Shown here one piece after another: positions 8,305 through 16,832 of a DNA stretch of 33,610 nt. The notes under the pieces are model-generated. The model made no database searches. It had not been told where the DNA came from and saw nothing but the letters and a program-made list of their open reading frames with translations. This DNA comes from an uncultured Clostridia bacterium (GTDB taxonomy: Bacteria; Bacillota; Clostridia; UBA1381): the NCBI GenBank assembly GCA_959602045.1, contig CAUGRT010000031.1, positions 1-33,610 on the forward strand, in the 5' to 3' direction. Both the position numbers and the translations under genes were made by a program. Position 1 is the first letter of the stretch, and each line of letters opens with the position of its first letter.

Positions 8305-9744
8305 ATGAACCTTACGATGCTTACGGATTTTTATGAGTTTACCATGATAAACGGCTTTTTCAAGGAGGGCTGTGCTGAAAAAATCGCGTATTTTGATATG
8401 TTCTTCCGGCGTGTTCCGGATAACGGCGGCTTTGCTATCATGGCAGGAGTGGAGCAGGTTATCAAGTATATTAAGGAACTGGAATTTACGAAAGAGGATA
8501 TTGATTTTCTGCGCGGTAAGCAGCTCTTTGATGAAAAGTTTCTGGACTATCTGAGAAATTTTGAATTTCAATGCGATGTGTGGGCAGTGCCGGAGGGAAC
8601 ACCGATTTTTCCGTATGAGCCGATTGTCGTAGTGCGCGGCCCGGCGATTCAGGCGCAGTTTTTGGAAACGATGATTTTGCTTACAGTGAATCATCAAAGC
8701 TTAATTGCAACCAAAACCAACCGTATTGTCCGTGCGGCACAGGGGCGCGGTGTTATGGAGTTCGGCTCTCGGCGCGCGCAAGGCTATACCGGAGCGATTG
8801 AGGGCGCAAGAGCTGCCTATATCGGCGGCGCAGTCGGAACGGCTTGTGCGATTTCCGACAAGAAATACGGTGTCCCGGCATTGGGAACGATGGCGCATAG
8901 CTGGGTACAGATGTTCGATAGCGAATATGAGGCATTTCGTGCCTATGCGGAAACGTATCCGCACTCCACAACCCTTTTGATTGATACCTATAATGTGCTG
9001 AAATCCGGCTTGCCGAATGCAATCCGCGTTTTTGACGAGGTGTTAAAGCCGATGGGAGCAAGACCGGCAGGCGTGCGGATTGATTCGGGAGATATTACTT
9101 ATCTGTCCAAGAAATGCCGCAAGATACTGGATGAGGCAGGATACCCGGATTGCAAAATTGTTGCGTCCAATTCTTTGGATGAATATATCATCCGCGATAT
9201 GCTGATTCAAGGTGCAAAAATTGATACGTTCGGAGTAGGCGAGCGGCTGATTACCGCAAGTTCCGAGCCGGTATTCGGCGGAGTGTACAAGCTTGCCGCG
9301 GTAGAGGATCAGGATGGGAATATCATTCCGAAGATCAAAATCAGCGAGAATGTCGCAAAAATTACGACTCCCGGCTTTAAGCAGGTATATCGGTTGTATT
9401 CGAGGGAAACGAGTCAGGCGATGGCGGATATTGTTACGCTGCATGATGAAACCATTGATGATTCCAGACCGTATGAGTTGTTTGATCCGGAGCATGTGTG
9501 GCGGAGAAAAACGGTTCGGGATTTTTATGCGCGCCCGTTGCTGAAACAAATCTTTAAGCAGGGGAAATGTGTCTATGACAGTCCGGCACTGGAAGTTTTG
9601 CGTGAATACTGCCGCATGGAGATTGACGGACTTTGGGATGAGGTAAAGCGTTTTGAAAATCCGCATGCGTATTATGTAGATTTATCGGAACAGCTTTGGC
9701 AGATGAAAAATAACATGCTGTCCGAATTTGAAAAAGAAATGTAA
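8305..9744 (+). CDS. pncB: Nicotinate phosphoribosyltransferase
   Basis: Joins nicotinate to PRPP with ATP to give nicotinate mononucleotide, for NAD salvage in the cytosol. The protein is 479 aa, normal for the long Firmicutes form. Visible motifs are NLTMLTDFYEFTMINGFF at the start, MEFGSRRAQGYTGAIEGARA, GTMAHSWVQMFDSE, VRIDSGDI, IVASNSLDEYI and TFGVGERL. The ATG at 8305 fits the conserved N-terminus and has AAGGAAGG about 9 nt upstream; an in-frame GTG at 8272 is less likely. The ywlC start follows 3 nt after the stop. Confidence 0.95.
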   Translation: MNLTMLTDFYEFTMINGFFKEGCAEKIAYFDMFFRRVPDNGGFAIMAGVEQVIKYIKELEFTKEDIDFLRGKQLFDEKFLDYLRNFEFQCDVWAVPEGTPIFPYEPIVVVRGPAIQAQFLETMILLTVNHQSLIATKTNRIVRAAQGRGVMEFGSRRAQGYTGAIEGARAAYIGGAVGTACAISDKKYGVPALGTMAHSWVQMFDSEYEAFRAYAETYPHSTTLLIDTYNVLKSGLPNAIRVFDEVLKPMGARPAGVRIDSGDITYLSKKCRKILDEAGYPDCKIVASNSLDEYIIRDMLIQGAKIDTFGVGERLITASSEPVFGGVYKLAAVEDQDGNIIPKIKISENVAKITTPGFKQVYRLYSRETSQAMADIVTLHDETIDDSRPYELFDPEHVWRRKTVRDFYARPLLKQIFKQGKCVYDSPALEVLREYCRMEIDGLWDEVKRFENPHAYYVDLSEQLWQMKNNMLSEFEKEM

Positions 9745-9747
9745 GAG

Positions 9748-10770
9748 ATGAACGATATGGAAACAAAATTGATAGATACGGAGCAGGTTGCCGAAGCCGG
9801 AGCAATTATCCGCGGCGGCGGTTTGGTGGCATTTCCGACGGAAACCGTTTACGGCTTGGGTGCGGACGCGATGAACAGCGCGGCGGTTCAAAAGATTTTT
9901 GAGGCAAAGGGCAGACCGGCGGATAATCCGCTGATTGTTCATATTTCCGATAAAAATCAGATTCCGGCATTGGCAAGAGAAATTAACGAAAATGCAAGGC
10001 GGTTAATTGAAGCCTTTATGCCGGGGCCGTTTACGATTATTTTAAAGAAACAAAAGAATATTCCGGATGCGGTTACGGCAGGATTGGATACGGTCGGGAT
10101 TCGTTTCCCGGCGGAATCGGTGGCGGTGCGGTTTATTGCGGCGGCAGGAACACCGATTGCAGCGCCGAGCGCAAATTTATCCGGAAGTCCCAGTCCAACG
10201 CGTGCGGCGGATGTGTTCAGCGATATGAACGGACGGATTGACGCGGTTATTCGTGGCGGAAACTGTGAAGTGGGCGTTGAATCGACCATTGTGGACGCTT
10301 CGGGAGAGGTTCCGGTATTGCTTCGCCCGGGCGGTGTTACGATCGACCAAATTCGGGAGATTGTTCCGGGTGCGGAGTTGGATAAGAATATTTTAAAAAC
10401 GGTCGGCAAGGATGAAAAACCGCGTTGCCCCGGAATGAAATACCGTCATTATGCACCGAAAGCACAGGTGATTGTGGTTGAGGGCGAGCAGGAGGCAGTG
10501 CAGAAAAAAATCCGTGAGCTGCTGGAGGAGAATCGCGATAAGATTACCGGTGTGCTGACGATGTACGGCAACGTATATGACCGCCCGGTGATGATTTGCG
10601 GCGGCAGTGAAAACCGCGAATATGCGAAAAATCTGTTTTCGGCATTGCGGGATTTTGATAAATTGGGTGTAGAACTGGTTTTTGCGGAATTTTGTGAAAA
10701 GGACGGCTATGGACTGGCGGTTAAGAATCGGTTGTATAAGGCTGCCGGGTATCAGATTCTGCATGTTTAG
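9748..10770 (+). CDS. ywlC: Threonylcarbamoyl-AMP synthase (Sua5/YwlC, TsaC function)
   Basis: Makes threonylcarbamoyl-AMP from threonine, bicarbonate and ATP, the first step of tRNA t6A37. The 340-aa length means it is the two-domain Sua5 form: a YrdC catalytic domain (residues 5-195: FPTETVYGLGAD, KIFEAKGRPADNPLIVH, APSANLSGSPSPT) and a C-terminal Sua5 domain opened by CPGMKYRHYAPKA. The starts at 9748 or 9757 are both possible, and no strong ribosome-binding site is present. It sits three genes upstream of tsaD, which uses its product. Confidence 0.95.
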   Translation: MNDMETKLIDTEQVAEAGAIIRGGGLVAFPTETVYGLGADAMNSAAVQKIFEAKGRPADNPLIVHISDKNQIPALAREINENARRLIEAFMPGPFTIILKKQKNIPDAVTAGLDTVGIRFPAESVAVRFIAAAGTPIAAPSANLSGSPSPTRAADVFSDMNGRIDAVIRGGNCEVGVESTIVDASGEVPVLLRPGGVTIDQIREIVPGAELDKNILKTVGKDEKPRCPGMKYRHYAPKAQVIVVEGEQEAVQKKIRELLEENRDKITGVLTMYGNVYDRPVMICGGSENREYAKNLFSALRDFDKLGVELVFAEFCEKDGYGLAVKNRLYKAAGYQILHV

Positions 10771-10789
10771 ATTTTGAAAGAGTACAGTA

Positions 10790-10815
10790 TGCCGCCGGTG
10801 GCGGCAGAATGGAGG
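10790..10815 (+). repeat. Hairpin plus Shine-Dalgarno module, copy B
   Basis: TGCCGCC (10790-10796) pairs perfectly with GGCGGCA (10800-10806) around GGT, followed by GAATGGAGG, which supplies the ywlE ribosome-binding site. There is no T tract, so it is not a terminator. Confidence 0.55.
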
Positions 10816-10820
10816 CTGTG

Positions 10821-11288
10821 ATGAATATATTATTTGTATGTACCGGCAATACCTGCCGTTCGCCGATGGCAGCGGCAATTATGGAAAAAATTGCGATAGA
10901 GAATGATTTGGACGTGCTGATTGAATCGGCAGGCTTGTTTGCTGAGGTGGGTCAGCCGGCAACGGAAAATGCGATTAAGGCGCTGGCAGAAATGGGGATT
11001 GATTTGACATTTCATCAGACAAAGCCGCTTACGGAGGAGCTGATTGAGAAAAGCGACTTAATCCTGACCATGACAGCGGCGCATAAGGAATTGTTAAAGC
11101 CGATGGCAGGGGGCGATGTCTATACATTAAAGGAATATGCCGGCGGAAGTGGTGATATTTCTGATCCCTACGGCGGTGATTTAGAGGAATATGAGGAAAC
11201 GGCGCGTGAGATTTATGACGCGTTGGTAGACGTAGCTGAAAAAATAGCGGATATTCAAAATGAAAATACGAAGAATGACGAGCAATGA
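10821..11288 (+). CDS. ywlE: Protein-arginine phosphatase (YwlE-type low-Mr phosphatase)
   Basis: 155 aa in the low-molecular-weight phosphatase fold. The P-loop VCTGNTCRSPMA gives Cys7 and Arg13 (CX5R); the general acid is the Asp in DISDPYGG (about residue 115). Thr11 in the loop is the residue that in Bacillus YwlE selects phospho-arginine over phospho-tyrosine, so McsB-type arginine phosphorylation is the likely target. GGAGG lies 5 nt before ATG 10821. A second in-frame ATG at 10809 has no good signal. It overlaps rimI by 29 nt. Confidence 0.92.
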   Translation: MNILFVCTGNTCRSPMAAAIMEKIAIENDLDVLIESAGLFAEVGQPATENAIKALAEMGIDLTFHQTKPLTEELIEKSDLILTMTAAHKELLKPMAGGDVYTLKEYAGGSGDISDPYGGDLEEYEETAREIYDALVDVAEKIADIQNENTKNDEQ

Positions 11289-11706
11289 TGTGGACGCTGT
11301 TGCGGAAATGGACAAGCGGTGCTTTTCAATTCCGTGGTCGCGGCAGGCATTTGCAGATGAAATGGAAAATGAAATAGCGGTTTATTTCGTGGCAAAAGAG
11401 GATAGCAAGGTTGCAGGTTATTGTGGATTTTGGCAGGTTGCTGATGAGGGTGATATTACGAATATTGCAGTTTTGCCGGAGTGTCGGAAGCAGGGAATCG
11501 GCAGCAGATTATTGCAAACCATGATCGCAGAGGCGGAGCGGCTGGAACTTGTGATGCTGACGCTTGAAGTGCGAAAAAGCAATGAACCGGCAAAGCGCTT
11601 GTATGCAAAGCACGGATTTGAACCGATTGGCGAGCGGAAACGGTATTACAGCGATAATAACGAGGACGCATTGATTATGATGAAAAGGTTGAAAACAAAT
11701 GGATGA
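11260..11706 (+). CDS. rimI: Ribosomal-protein-alanine N-acetyltransferase RimI
   Basis: A GNAT acetyltransferase of 148 aa. It contains the acetyl-CoA loop in ITNIAVLPECRKQGIGSRLL, a beta-strand LVMLTLEVRKSNEPAKRLYA typical of RimI, and the closing GFEPIGERKRYYS. It would acetylate a protein N-terminal amine, classically ribosomal protein S18. It begins within ywlE (29-nt overlap, no strong ribosome-binding site) and overlaps tsaD by 8 nt, suggesting translational coupling. rimI next to tsaD is a common Firmicutes pairing. Confidence 0.92.
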   Translation: MKIRRMTSNDVDAVAEMDKRCFSIPWSRQAFADEMENEIAVYFVAKEDSKVAGYCGFWQVADEGDITNIAVLPECRKQGIGSRLLQTMIAEAERLELVMLTLEVRKSNEPAKRLYAKHGFEPIGERKRYYSDNNEDALIMMKRLKTNG

Positions 11707-12709
11707 TGTATTAATTTTGGGCATTGAAAGCTCCTGTGACGAAACCGCGGCGGCGGTCGTAAAAAATGGTCGGGAGGTGCTTTCTAATGTCATCAATACT
11801 CAAATTGAGATTCATAAAAAATTTGGCGGCGTTGTTCCGGAGGTGGCTTCCAGACGACATATCCAGACGATTGATCGGGTGATTGATCAGGCACTGGAGG
11901 ACGCAGGAGTGACATTTGATGATATTACCGCGATTGCCGTTACATACGGGCCGGGATTGGTCGGCGCGCTGTTAATCGGGGTATCTACCGCAAAGGCATT
12001 GGCATATGCACTGAAAAAGCCACTGGTTCCGGTACATCACATAAAAGGGCATATTATGGCGAATTTTGTGGAGCACAAGGATTTGGAGCCGCCGTTTGTA
12101 TGCTTGGTGGCATCCGGAGGACATAGCCATATTGTGGAGGTCAAGAGCTATACGGATCTGGAGATTTTGGGCAGAACGCGTGATGACGCGGCAGGCGAAG
12201 CATTTGATAAAATTGCGCGTGTATTGGGATTGGGCTATCCGGGCGGGCCGTTGATTGACCGTCTGGCGAAAGAGGGAAATCCCGAAGCCGTTCATTTTCC
12301 GCGCGTGAAGATGGAGGGGGATACGCTGGACTTTAGCTTTAGCGGTGTCAAAACGGCGGTTATTAATTATTTACACAAATTAGAGCAAAACGGAGAAACC
12401 TATAATCGCGCGGATATTGCGGCAAGTTTTCAAGCGGCAGTGACAGATGCGCTTTGTTCGCATACTTTGGAGGCGGCAAGACGGACAGGGAATAAGATTA
12501 TTACACTTGCCGGCGGCGTTGCATCAAACAGCGCTCTGAGAAAAAAGATGAGTGAAGAAGCGGCAAAGGAGGGGATTCGGGTTTTGTATCCGAGTCCGGT
12601 GCTTTGTACGGATAATGCCGTTATGATTGCCTGTGCAGGGTATTATGGCTATTTAAAACAGGATTTTGCCGATATGACGTTGAATGCAGTGGCAAATTTG
12701 AAGCTGTAA
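11699..12709 (+). CDS. tsaD: tRNA threonylcarbamoyltransferase TsaD
   Basis: Transfers threonylcarbamoyl from the YwlC product to A37 of ANN-decoding tRNAs. It is 336 aa, normal length. ASKHA features include GIESSCDETAAAVV at the start, the metal motif HIKGH (His114, His118), VASGGHSH, DDAAGEAFDKIARVLGLGYP, FSFSGVKTA and LAGGVASNSALR near the end. The partners TsaB and TsaE are not in this window. It ends the pncB-to-tsaD run; a candidate terminator lies about 90 nt downstream. Confidence 0.97.
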   Translation: MDDVLILGIESSCDETAAAVVKNGREVLSNVINTQIEIHKKFGGVVPEVASRRHIQTIDRVIDQALEDAGVTFDDITAIAVTYGPGLVGALLIGVSTAKALAYALKKPLVPVHHIKGHIMANFVEHKDLEPPFVCLVASGGHSHIVEVKSYTDLEILGRTRDDAAGEAFDKIARVLGLGYPGGPLIDRLAKEGNPEAVHFPRVKMEGDTLDFSFSGVKTAVINYLHKLEQNGETYNRADIAASFQAAVTDALCSHTLEAARRTGNKIITLAGGVASNSALRKKMSEEAAKEGIRVLYPSPVLCTDNAVMIACAGYYGYLKQDFADMTLNAVANLKL

Positions 12710-12720
12710 TGGAGTTGGAA

Positions 12721-12815
12721 CAGACGATTTATCTGTATTTAGGCTGTGGAGGCGAGTTCCACGCAGCGTAGCGGATGTTTGAGCCGTAATAGAATGAAAA
12801 CAGATCAATTGCTTG
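12721..12815 (+). repeat. Cored-palindrome repeat, copy R1
   Basis: Holds the 41-nt core at 12748-12788, 38 of 41 identical to the copy at 26513. Its flanking arms ATCTGT (12731-12736) and ACAGAT (12800-12805) are complementary, with weaker pairing outside. The left inner arm seen in R2 is lost, but ATAGAAT is retained on the right. Confidence 0.8.
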
Positions 12816-12835
12816 AATGATACATCTGATTTTTT
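12801..12835 (+). terminator. Weak candidate terminator before aroB
   Basis: CAGAT (12801-12805) can pair with ATCTG (12824-12828), with partial inner pairing, and six T follow. The same CAGAT can instead pair with the left arm of R1, so the two structures exclude one another. Confidence 0.4.
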
Positions 12836-12867
12836 GCAGCGAATGGAGTTTATGGAGGGAGTGCGTT

Positions 12868-13953
12868 ATGGAAAGACTTTTTGTGGATTTGGGAGAACAT
12901 TCCTATGACATTGTATTTACCGACAGCTTTTTGGCGTTGAGTGAAGAAATGCGGCAGATTCAAGCGCCGGATCGGCTGATGATTGTAACGGATACCAATG
13001 TAGAGCCGCTTTATGCCGAGACAGTCAAAACGGAGTTGGAGAAAAACGGGGCACAGGTTTTTGTTTATACGATTCCGGCAGGGGAAGAGCATAAGCGGAT
13101 GGATAAAATCCTGGATATTTGTTCCGCATGTATTCAAAACGGATTGGATCGGAAAAGCATGATTGTTGCACTGGGCGGCGGTGTTGTAGGCGACATGGCA
13201 GGCTTTGCGGCGGCAATTTATATGCGCGGCATCGACTTTATTCAAGTGCCGACAACACTTTTGGCACAGTCCGACAGCTCTGTAGGCGGAAAAACAGGTG
13301 TGGATTTTGCCGATAGTAAAAATATTTTAGGTGCATTTCATCAGCCGAGATTGGTTTATATCAATGTCAGCACGTTAAAAACGCTGCCGGAGGAGCAATT
13401 CATCTCCGGAATGGGCGAGGTGATTAAACATGGGATTATCCGTGACCGAAGATTTTTTGATTTACTGAAAACCAATATCCATCAGATTAAATACTTAGAT
13501 CCGGAAACCTTTATTCAGCTTTCCAAAACCAATTGTACCATTAAGGCGGATGTGGTGGTTCTGGATGAACGGGAAAGCGGTTTGCGTGCGATTTTGAATT
13601 TCGGACATACCATCGGTCATGCGATGGAGTCGGCTTTTGATTTTAAAATGACGCATGGCGAATGTGTTGGCTTAGGGATGATTGCGGCGGCTTACATTGC
13701 GGAGCGGCGCGGAATTTTTGCCTATGAGGAATTGGCAGAGGTGATTGCGGTTTTGTCGGAATACGGATTCCGTACGAAAGTGGTTCTGCCGGAATATGAT
13801 CGGATTTTGGATTTCATGAAGAAAGATAAGAAAAAGGTTTCGGGAAAGCTGAAATTTGTTTTGCCGGTAGGAATCGGCAAGGTGATTCAAGTGACAGACG
13901 TAACGGAGGATGAGATTCGGAGCGCGCTGCAATTTATTGATGAAAGGAATTAA
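12868..13953 (+). CDS. aroB: 3-dehydroquinate synthase
   Basis: Converts DAHP to 3-dehydroquinate, using NAD and a divalent metal (second shikimate step). 361 aa. Motifs are PAGEEHKRMDKI, GGGVVGDMAGFAAAIYMRGI, QVPTTLLAQSDSSVGGKTGV and the metal-binding NFGHTIGHAMES and HGECVGLGM. The start ATG 12868 has GGAGGGAG about 6 nt upstream. No other shikimate gene is nearby; aroB is instead followed by lspA and rluD, with lspA starting 7 nt after the stop. Confidence 0.96.
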   Translation: MERLFVDLGEHSYDIVFTDSFLALSEEMRQIQAPDRLMIVTDTNVEPLYAETVKTELEKNGAQVFVYTIPAGEEHKRMDKILDICSACIQNGLDRKSMIVALGGGVVGDMAGFAAAIYMRGIDFIQVPTTLLAQSDSSVGGKTGVDFADSKNILGAFHQPRLVYINVSTLKTLPEEQFISGMGEVIKHGIIRDRRFFDLLKTNIHQIKYLDPETFIQLSKTNCTIKADVVVLDERESGLRAILNFGHTIGHAMESAFDFKMTHGECVGLGMIAAAYIAERRGIFAYEELAEVIAVLSEYGFRTKVVLPEYDRILDFMKKDKKKVSGKLKFVLPVGIGKVIQVTDVTEDEIRSALQFIDERN

Positions 13954-13960
13954 CGGCGGT

Positions 13961-14434
13961 ATGTATCTTTTATATGTATTGGCGGCGGCGGTCATTATTG
14001 GCGGCGACCGTCTTTCGAAGTGGTGGATTATGTCCAACGTTCAATTGGGGGAAACCTTTGCGCATTTACCGCTGTTTGATTTTATGTATGTCAAAAACGA
14101 GGGTGCGGCATTCAGTATGCTGAGCGGCAGACTGGGGATTTTATCACTGGTTTCAATCGTCTTTTGCATTGGCGTTCTGGTATATTTTATTGTGAAGCGT
14201 CCGACAAGCAAGCTTTGGTGCTTTGCGTTGACGCTGATGTTTGCCGGAGCGTTCGGCAATGCGTGGGATCGGATTTTTTACGGTTATGTGGTGGATTTTA
14301 TTGAAACCACGTTTATGAACTTTGCGGTATTTAATATTGCGGATATTGCCATTACCGTAGGAGCGGCGCTGATGGTGGTTTATGCGATATTTTTTGATAA
14401 GGACTCAAAGAAAGCGGACGGAGAAAAAAGCTGA
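13961..14434 (+). CDS. lspA: Lipoprotein signal peptidase (signal peptidase II)
   Basis: Aspartic protease that cleaves prolipoprotein signal peptides in the membrane. From ATG 13961 it is 157 aa, with four membrane helices. Catalytic aspartates are visible in GNAWDRI (Asp103) and NIADIA (Asp128), and VKNEGAAFSM is the conserved substrate-pocket motif. ATG 13961 is favoured because AAAGGA lies 12 nt upstream; ATG 13940, inside aroB, has no signal. The stop TGA shares its last A with the rluD start. Confidence 0.94.
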   Translation: MYLLYVLAAAVIIGGDRLSKWWIMSNVQLGETFAHLPLFDFMYVKNEGAAFSMLSGRLGILSLVSIVFCIGVLVYFIVKRPTSKLWCFALTLMFAGAFGNAWDRIFYGYVVDFIETTFMNFAVFNIADIAITVGAALMVVYAIFFDKDSKKADGEKS

Positions 14435-15342
14435 TGGAGGAAATTGTATTTCAAGTCGGTGAGAGTGATCGGGCGGATAAGCTGATTGCGGAGAATACCG
14501 AGCTTTCGCGGAGCTATGCGGCAAAGCTGTGTGAGGACGGAATGGTTTTTGTACAGGATAAGCCGATTGGGAAAAAGGAAAAAATTCAGCCGGGAGCACT
14601 GGTTCGGATTCAGATTCCGGAGCCGGAAATGCCGGAGCTGATTCCGGAAAATATTCCGCTGGATATTGTTTATGAGGATCATGATGTGATTGTTGTCAAC
14701 AAGCCGAAAGGAATGGTCGTGCATCCGGCGCCTGGCAATCCGCGCGGTACATTGGTCAATGCGTTGATGTATCATTGCGGCGACAGTTTATCCGCGATTA
14801 ACGGTGTGGTGCGTCCGGGGATTGTTCATCGGATTGACAAGGATACCTCCGGTTTACTGGTTGTGGCAAAAAATAATGAGGCTCATATCCGTTTGGCGGA
14901 GCAGCTGAAAGAGAGAAAGGCATTGCGGAAATATCTTGCCCTGTTGAACGGCAACATTAAGGAGGACACGCTTACGATTGATAAGCCGATTGCGCGGCAT
15001 CCGATTGACCGAAAAAAAATGGCGGTTGTTTACGGCGGCAGAGAAGCTGTGACGCATTTGACGGTTTTAGAGCGGTTCGGTCAGTATACATTTGCGGAAT
15101 GTCGGTTGGAAACGGGAAGAACACATCAGATTCGCGTGCATATGGCGTCTATCGGACATAGCATTGTCGGGGATAAGACTTATGGAATCAGCAAGGAAAA
15201 ATTTAATTTGTCGGGACAGCTGCTTCATGCCGCGACGATTGGATTTGTTCATCCGACCACAGGAGAAATGATGCAGTTTTCGGCAGAAATTCCGGAGGAT
15301 TTTCAAGAAGTGCTGGACTGCTTGCGCAGAAAAAGTCGTTGA
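14434..15342 (+). CDS. RluD-family large-subunit pseudouridine synthase
   Basis: Isomerises specific uridines, most likely in 23S rRNA. 302 aa: an N-terminal S4-like domain (residues 12-60: RADKLIAENTELSRSYAAKL) and a catalytic domain containing HRIDKDTSGL with the catalytic Asp135, then RKYLAL and LETGRTHQIRVHMA. Family position (RluD/YlyB) is typical next to lspA. Its ATG overlaps the lspA stop by one base, with GGAG about 13 nt upstream. Exact target uridines cannot be assigned from sequence. Confidence 0.93.
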   Translation: MEEIVFQVGESDRADKLIAENTELSRSYAAKLCEDGMVFVQDKPIGKKEKIQPGALVRIQIPEPEMPELIPENIPLDIVYEDHDVIVVNKPKGMVVHPAPGNPRGTLVNALMYHCGDSLSAINGVVRPGIVHRIDKDTSGLLVVAKNNEAHIRLAEQLKERKALRKYLALLNGNIKEDTLTIDKPIARHPIDRKKMAVVYGGREAVTHLTVLERFGQYTFAECRLETGRTHQIRVHMASIGHSIVGDKTYGISKEKFNLSGQLLHAATIGFVHPTTGEMMQFSAEIPEDFQEVLDCLRRKSR

Positions 15343-15351
15343 TTGAAAAAT

Positions 15352-15444
15352 GGGTTTGCGGGTATTTTTTATTCTATTGCGGCTCAGACATCCGCTACGT
15401 TGCGCGGAACTCGCCTTCATAGAATAAAAAACACCCGCAAACCC
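15352..15444 (-). repeat. Cored-palindrome repeat, copy R2 (best-preserved)
   Basis: 26-nt arms 15352-15377 and 15419-15444 are complementary at 25 of 26 positions; the sole mismatch is a G-U pair in the minus-strand RNA. They enclose a 41-nt core (15378-15418), which on the minus strand matches R3 at 39 of 41 positions. The inner arm ends are ATTCTAT/ATAGAAT. It nearly fills the gap between convergent rluD and the dGTPase-like gene. Confidence 0.9.
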
Positions 15445-15480
15445 TGCAAAAGATCTATTTCACCATCCTATTTTTAGAAT

Positions 15481-16665
15481 TTAATTTTCAAAATATGAGA
15501 TATATTCAATATCTGATTTTCCGAAATAATATTCATATAAATCAATAAAATAATCATCCGTCATACTGGCGATAAAATCCACAACGATTTGATTCGGTTC
15601 GGTTTTTCTGTATTCTGTACCGCCGCGGAAACGGAACGCATTTTCAATCAGTTCGATATGATGCCGGAAAATCGGTGTGCTTTCTTTTTCGGTGATGAGT
15701 TCATCCAAGAGCCGTTCATAAAGCTTTCGGAACATGGGGCGAATGATGGAATCATAGCGCTGACGATTATCGCCGGTCAGATAAATCAGCTGATAATTAT
15801 CCTGCTTTGCCTTTTTTAAGGCGCGGAAGTGGGTTTCATCCATCATGATGCAATCCTTACCATAGCTGTTTTCCAGAATATTCACGATTAGGTTATTAAT
15901 CATTGCCGCGTTGTATTTTCCGATTTCGCTTTCCTCAAAAATATTTTCAGATGGAATCGTATGCGTCTTGATAGCATCCTGGCGATCCTTGCCTATGTAT
16001 GCGATAATATCCGAAATCCGCACAACGCAGCCCTCCAATGTATTGGGGATCAGCTTTTTGATGTTGGCTTCATCCACGCAGCATGCTTCAACCTTTCGGT
16101 CAAATTCATCAAAATCCGATAGGGCAGACGGGCGATATTCCATAAATTCCGATTCTCCGTTATGGCAGAGAATCCCGTCCAGTGTCTGCAAGCTTAAATT
16201 TAATTTTAAAATCTGATCCAATACGCGGACACTATGGACGTTGTGATTAAAATAGCGACCGGTTTTTTCGTGATACAGCTCATTTAAAAAGCTTTCTCCG
16301 GCATGCCCGAACGGTGTATGCCCCATATCATGCCCCAGTGCGATGGCCTCAATCAAATCGCTATCCAGACCGAGAACTCTGCCGATATTTCTGGCAATTC
16401 GGGACACCAACTGGACATGAAATCCGCGGTGGGAAATGTCATCGTTTTTATAAAAGGAAAACACCTGCGTTTTGTCGGCATATCGGTTGTAATAAAGCGA
16501 ATGCATAATTTTTTCAACATCGCGAATGTAAGCAGGCCGCCACAAATTCGCCTGGTCATGATCCGGCGATCGGCGCAGCGCTCCTCCGGTAAAGTTGATT
16601 AAATTCGGGTTCTCGCTCATGATTTTCATTTGCAGCGTGTCAGACAGCTTTTCATATATGCGCAT
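15481..16665 (-). CDS. dGTPase-like HD-domain triphosphohydrolase
   Basis: An HD-superfamily protein of 394 aa resembling deoxyguanosinetriphosphate triphosphohydrolase-like proteins, which remove tripolyphosphate from dNTPs. Metal ligands are visible in SHRGFHVQLVSRIARNIGR (His79) and ALGHDMGHTPFGHAGE (His112-Asp113), with a later RISDIIAYIGKDRQDA containing the distal Asp. AAAGGA and AAGGA lie before ATG 16665. Substrate specificity (dGTP or broad) is not decided by sequence. Confidence 0.88.
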   Translation of the reverse strand: MRIYEKLSDTLQMKIMSENPNLINFTGGALRRSPDHDQANLWRPAYIRDVEKIMHSLYYNRYADKTQVFSFYKNDDISHRGFHVQLVSRIARNIGRVLGLDSDLIEAIALGHDMGHTPFGHAGESFLNELYHEKTGRYFNHNVHSVRVLDQILKLNLSLQTLDGILCHNGESEFMEYRPSALSDFDEFDRKVEACCVDEANIKKLIPNTLEGCVVRISDIIAYIGKDRQDAIKTHTIPSENIFEESEIGKYNAAMINNLIVNILENSYGKDCIMMDETHFRALKKAKQDNYQLIYLTGDNRQRYDSIIRPMFRKLYERLLDELITEKESTPIFRHHIELIENAFRFRGGTEYRKTEPNQIVVDFIASMTDDYFIDLYEYYFGKSDIEYISYFEN

Positions 16666-16726
16666 TCCTTAAAAGTCCTTTCGTGTTTTATTGATCGGGG
16701 ATATAGTTTTGCACTAACTTCCTATT

Positions 16727-16737
16727 TTATTATACCA
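16727..16737 (-). promoter_or_regulatory. Extended -10 promoter of the dGTPase-like gene
   Basis: On the minus strand, TGG followed by TATAAT (16734-16729) about 65 nt upstream of the ATG forms an extended -10. The -35 region is weak, as is usual for such promoters. Confidence 0.5.
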
Positions 16738-16832
16738 TGAGCGGAGTAAAATATCATTTGTGAAAATAATACAAAAATAAAGGTGCATTTTTGTGCACAA
16801 TATCAGAAAATTAGATTTGTATTAAATTAGTA

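Noticed and set aside
10790..10806. Perfect GC hairpin as a terminator between ywlC and ywlE
   Set aside because: No T-run follows; it directly precedes the ribosome-binding site and recurs elsewhere.
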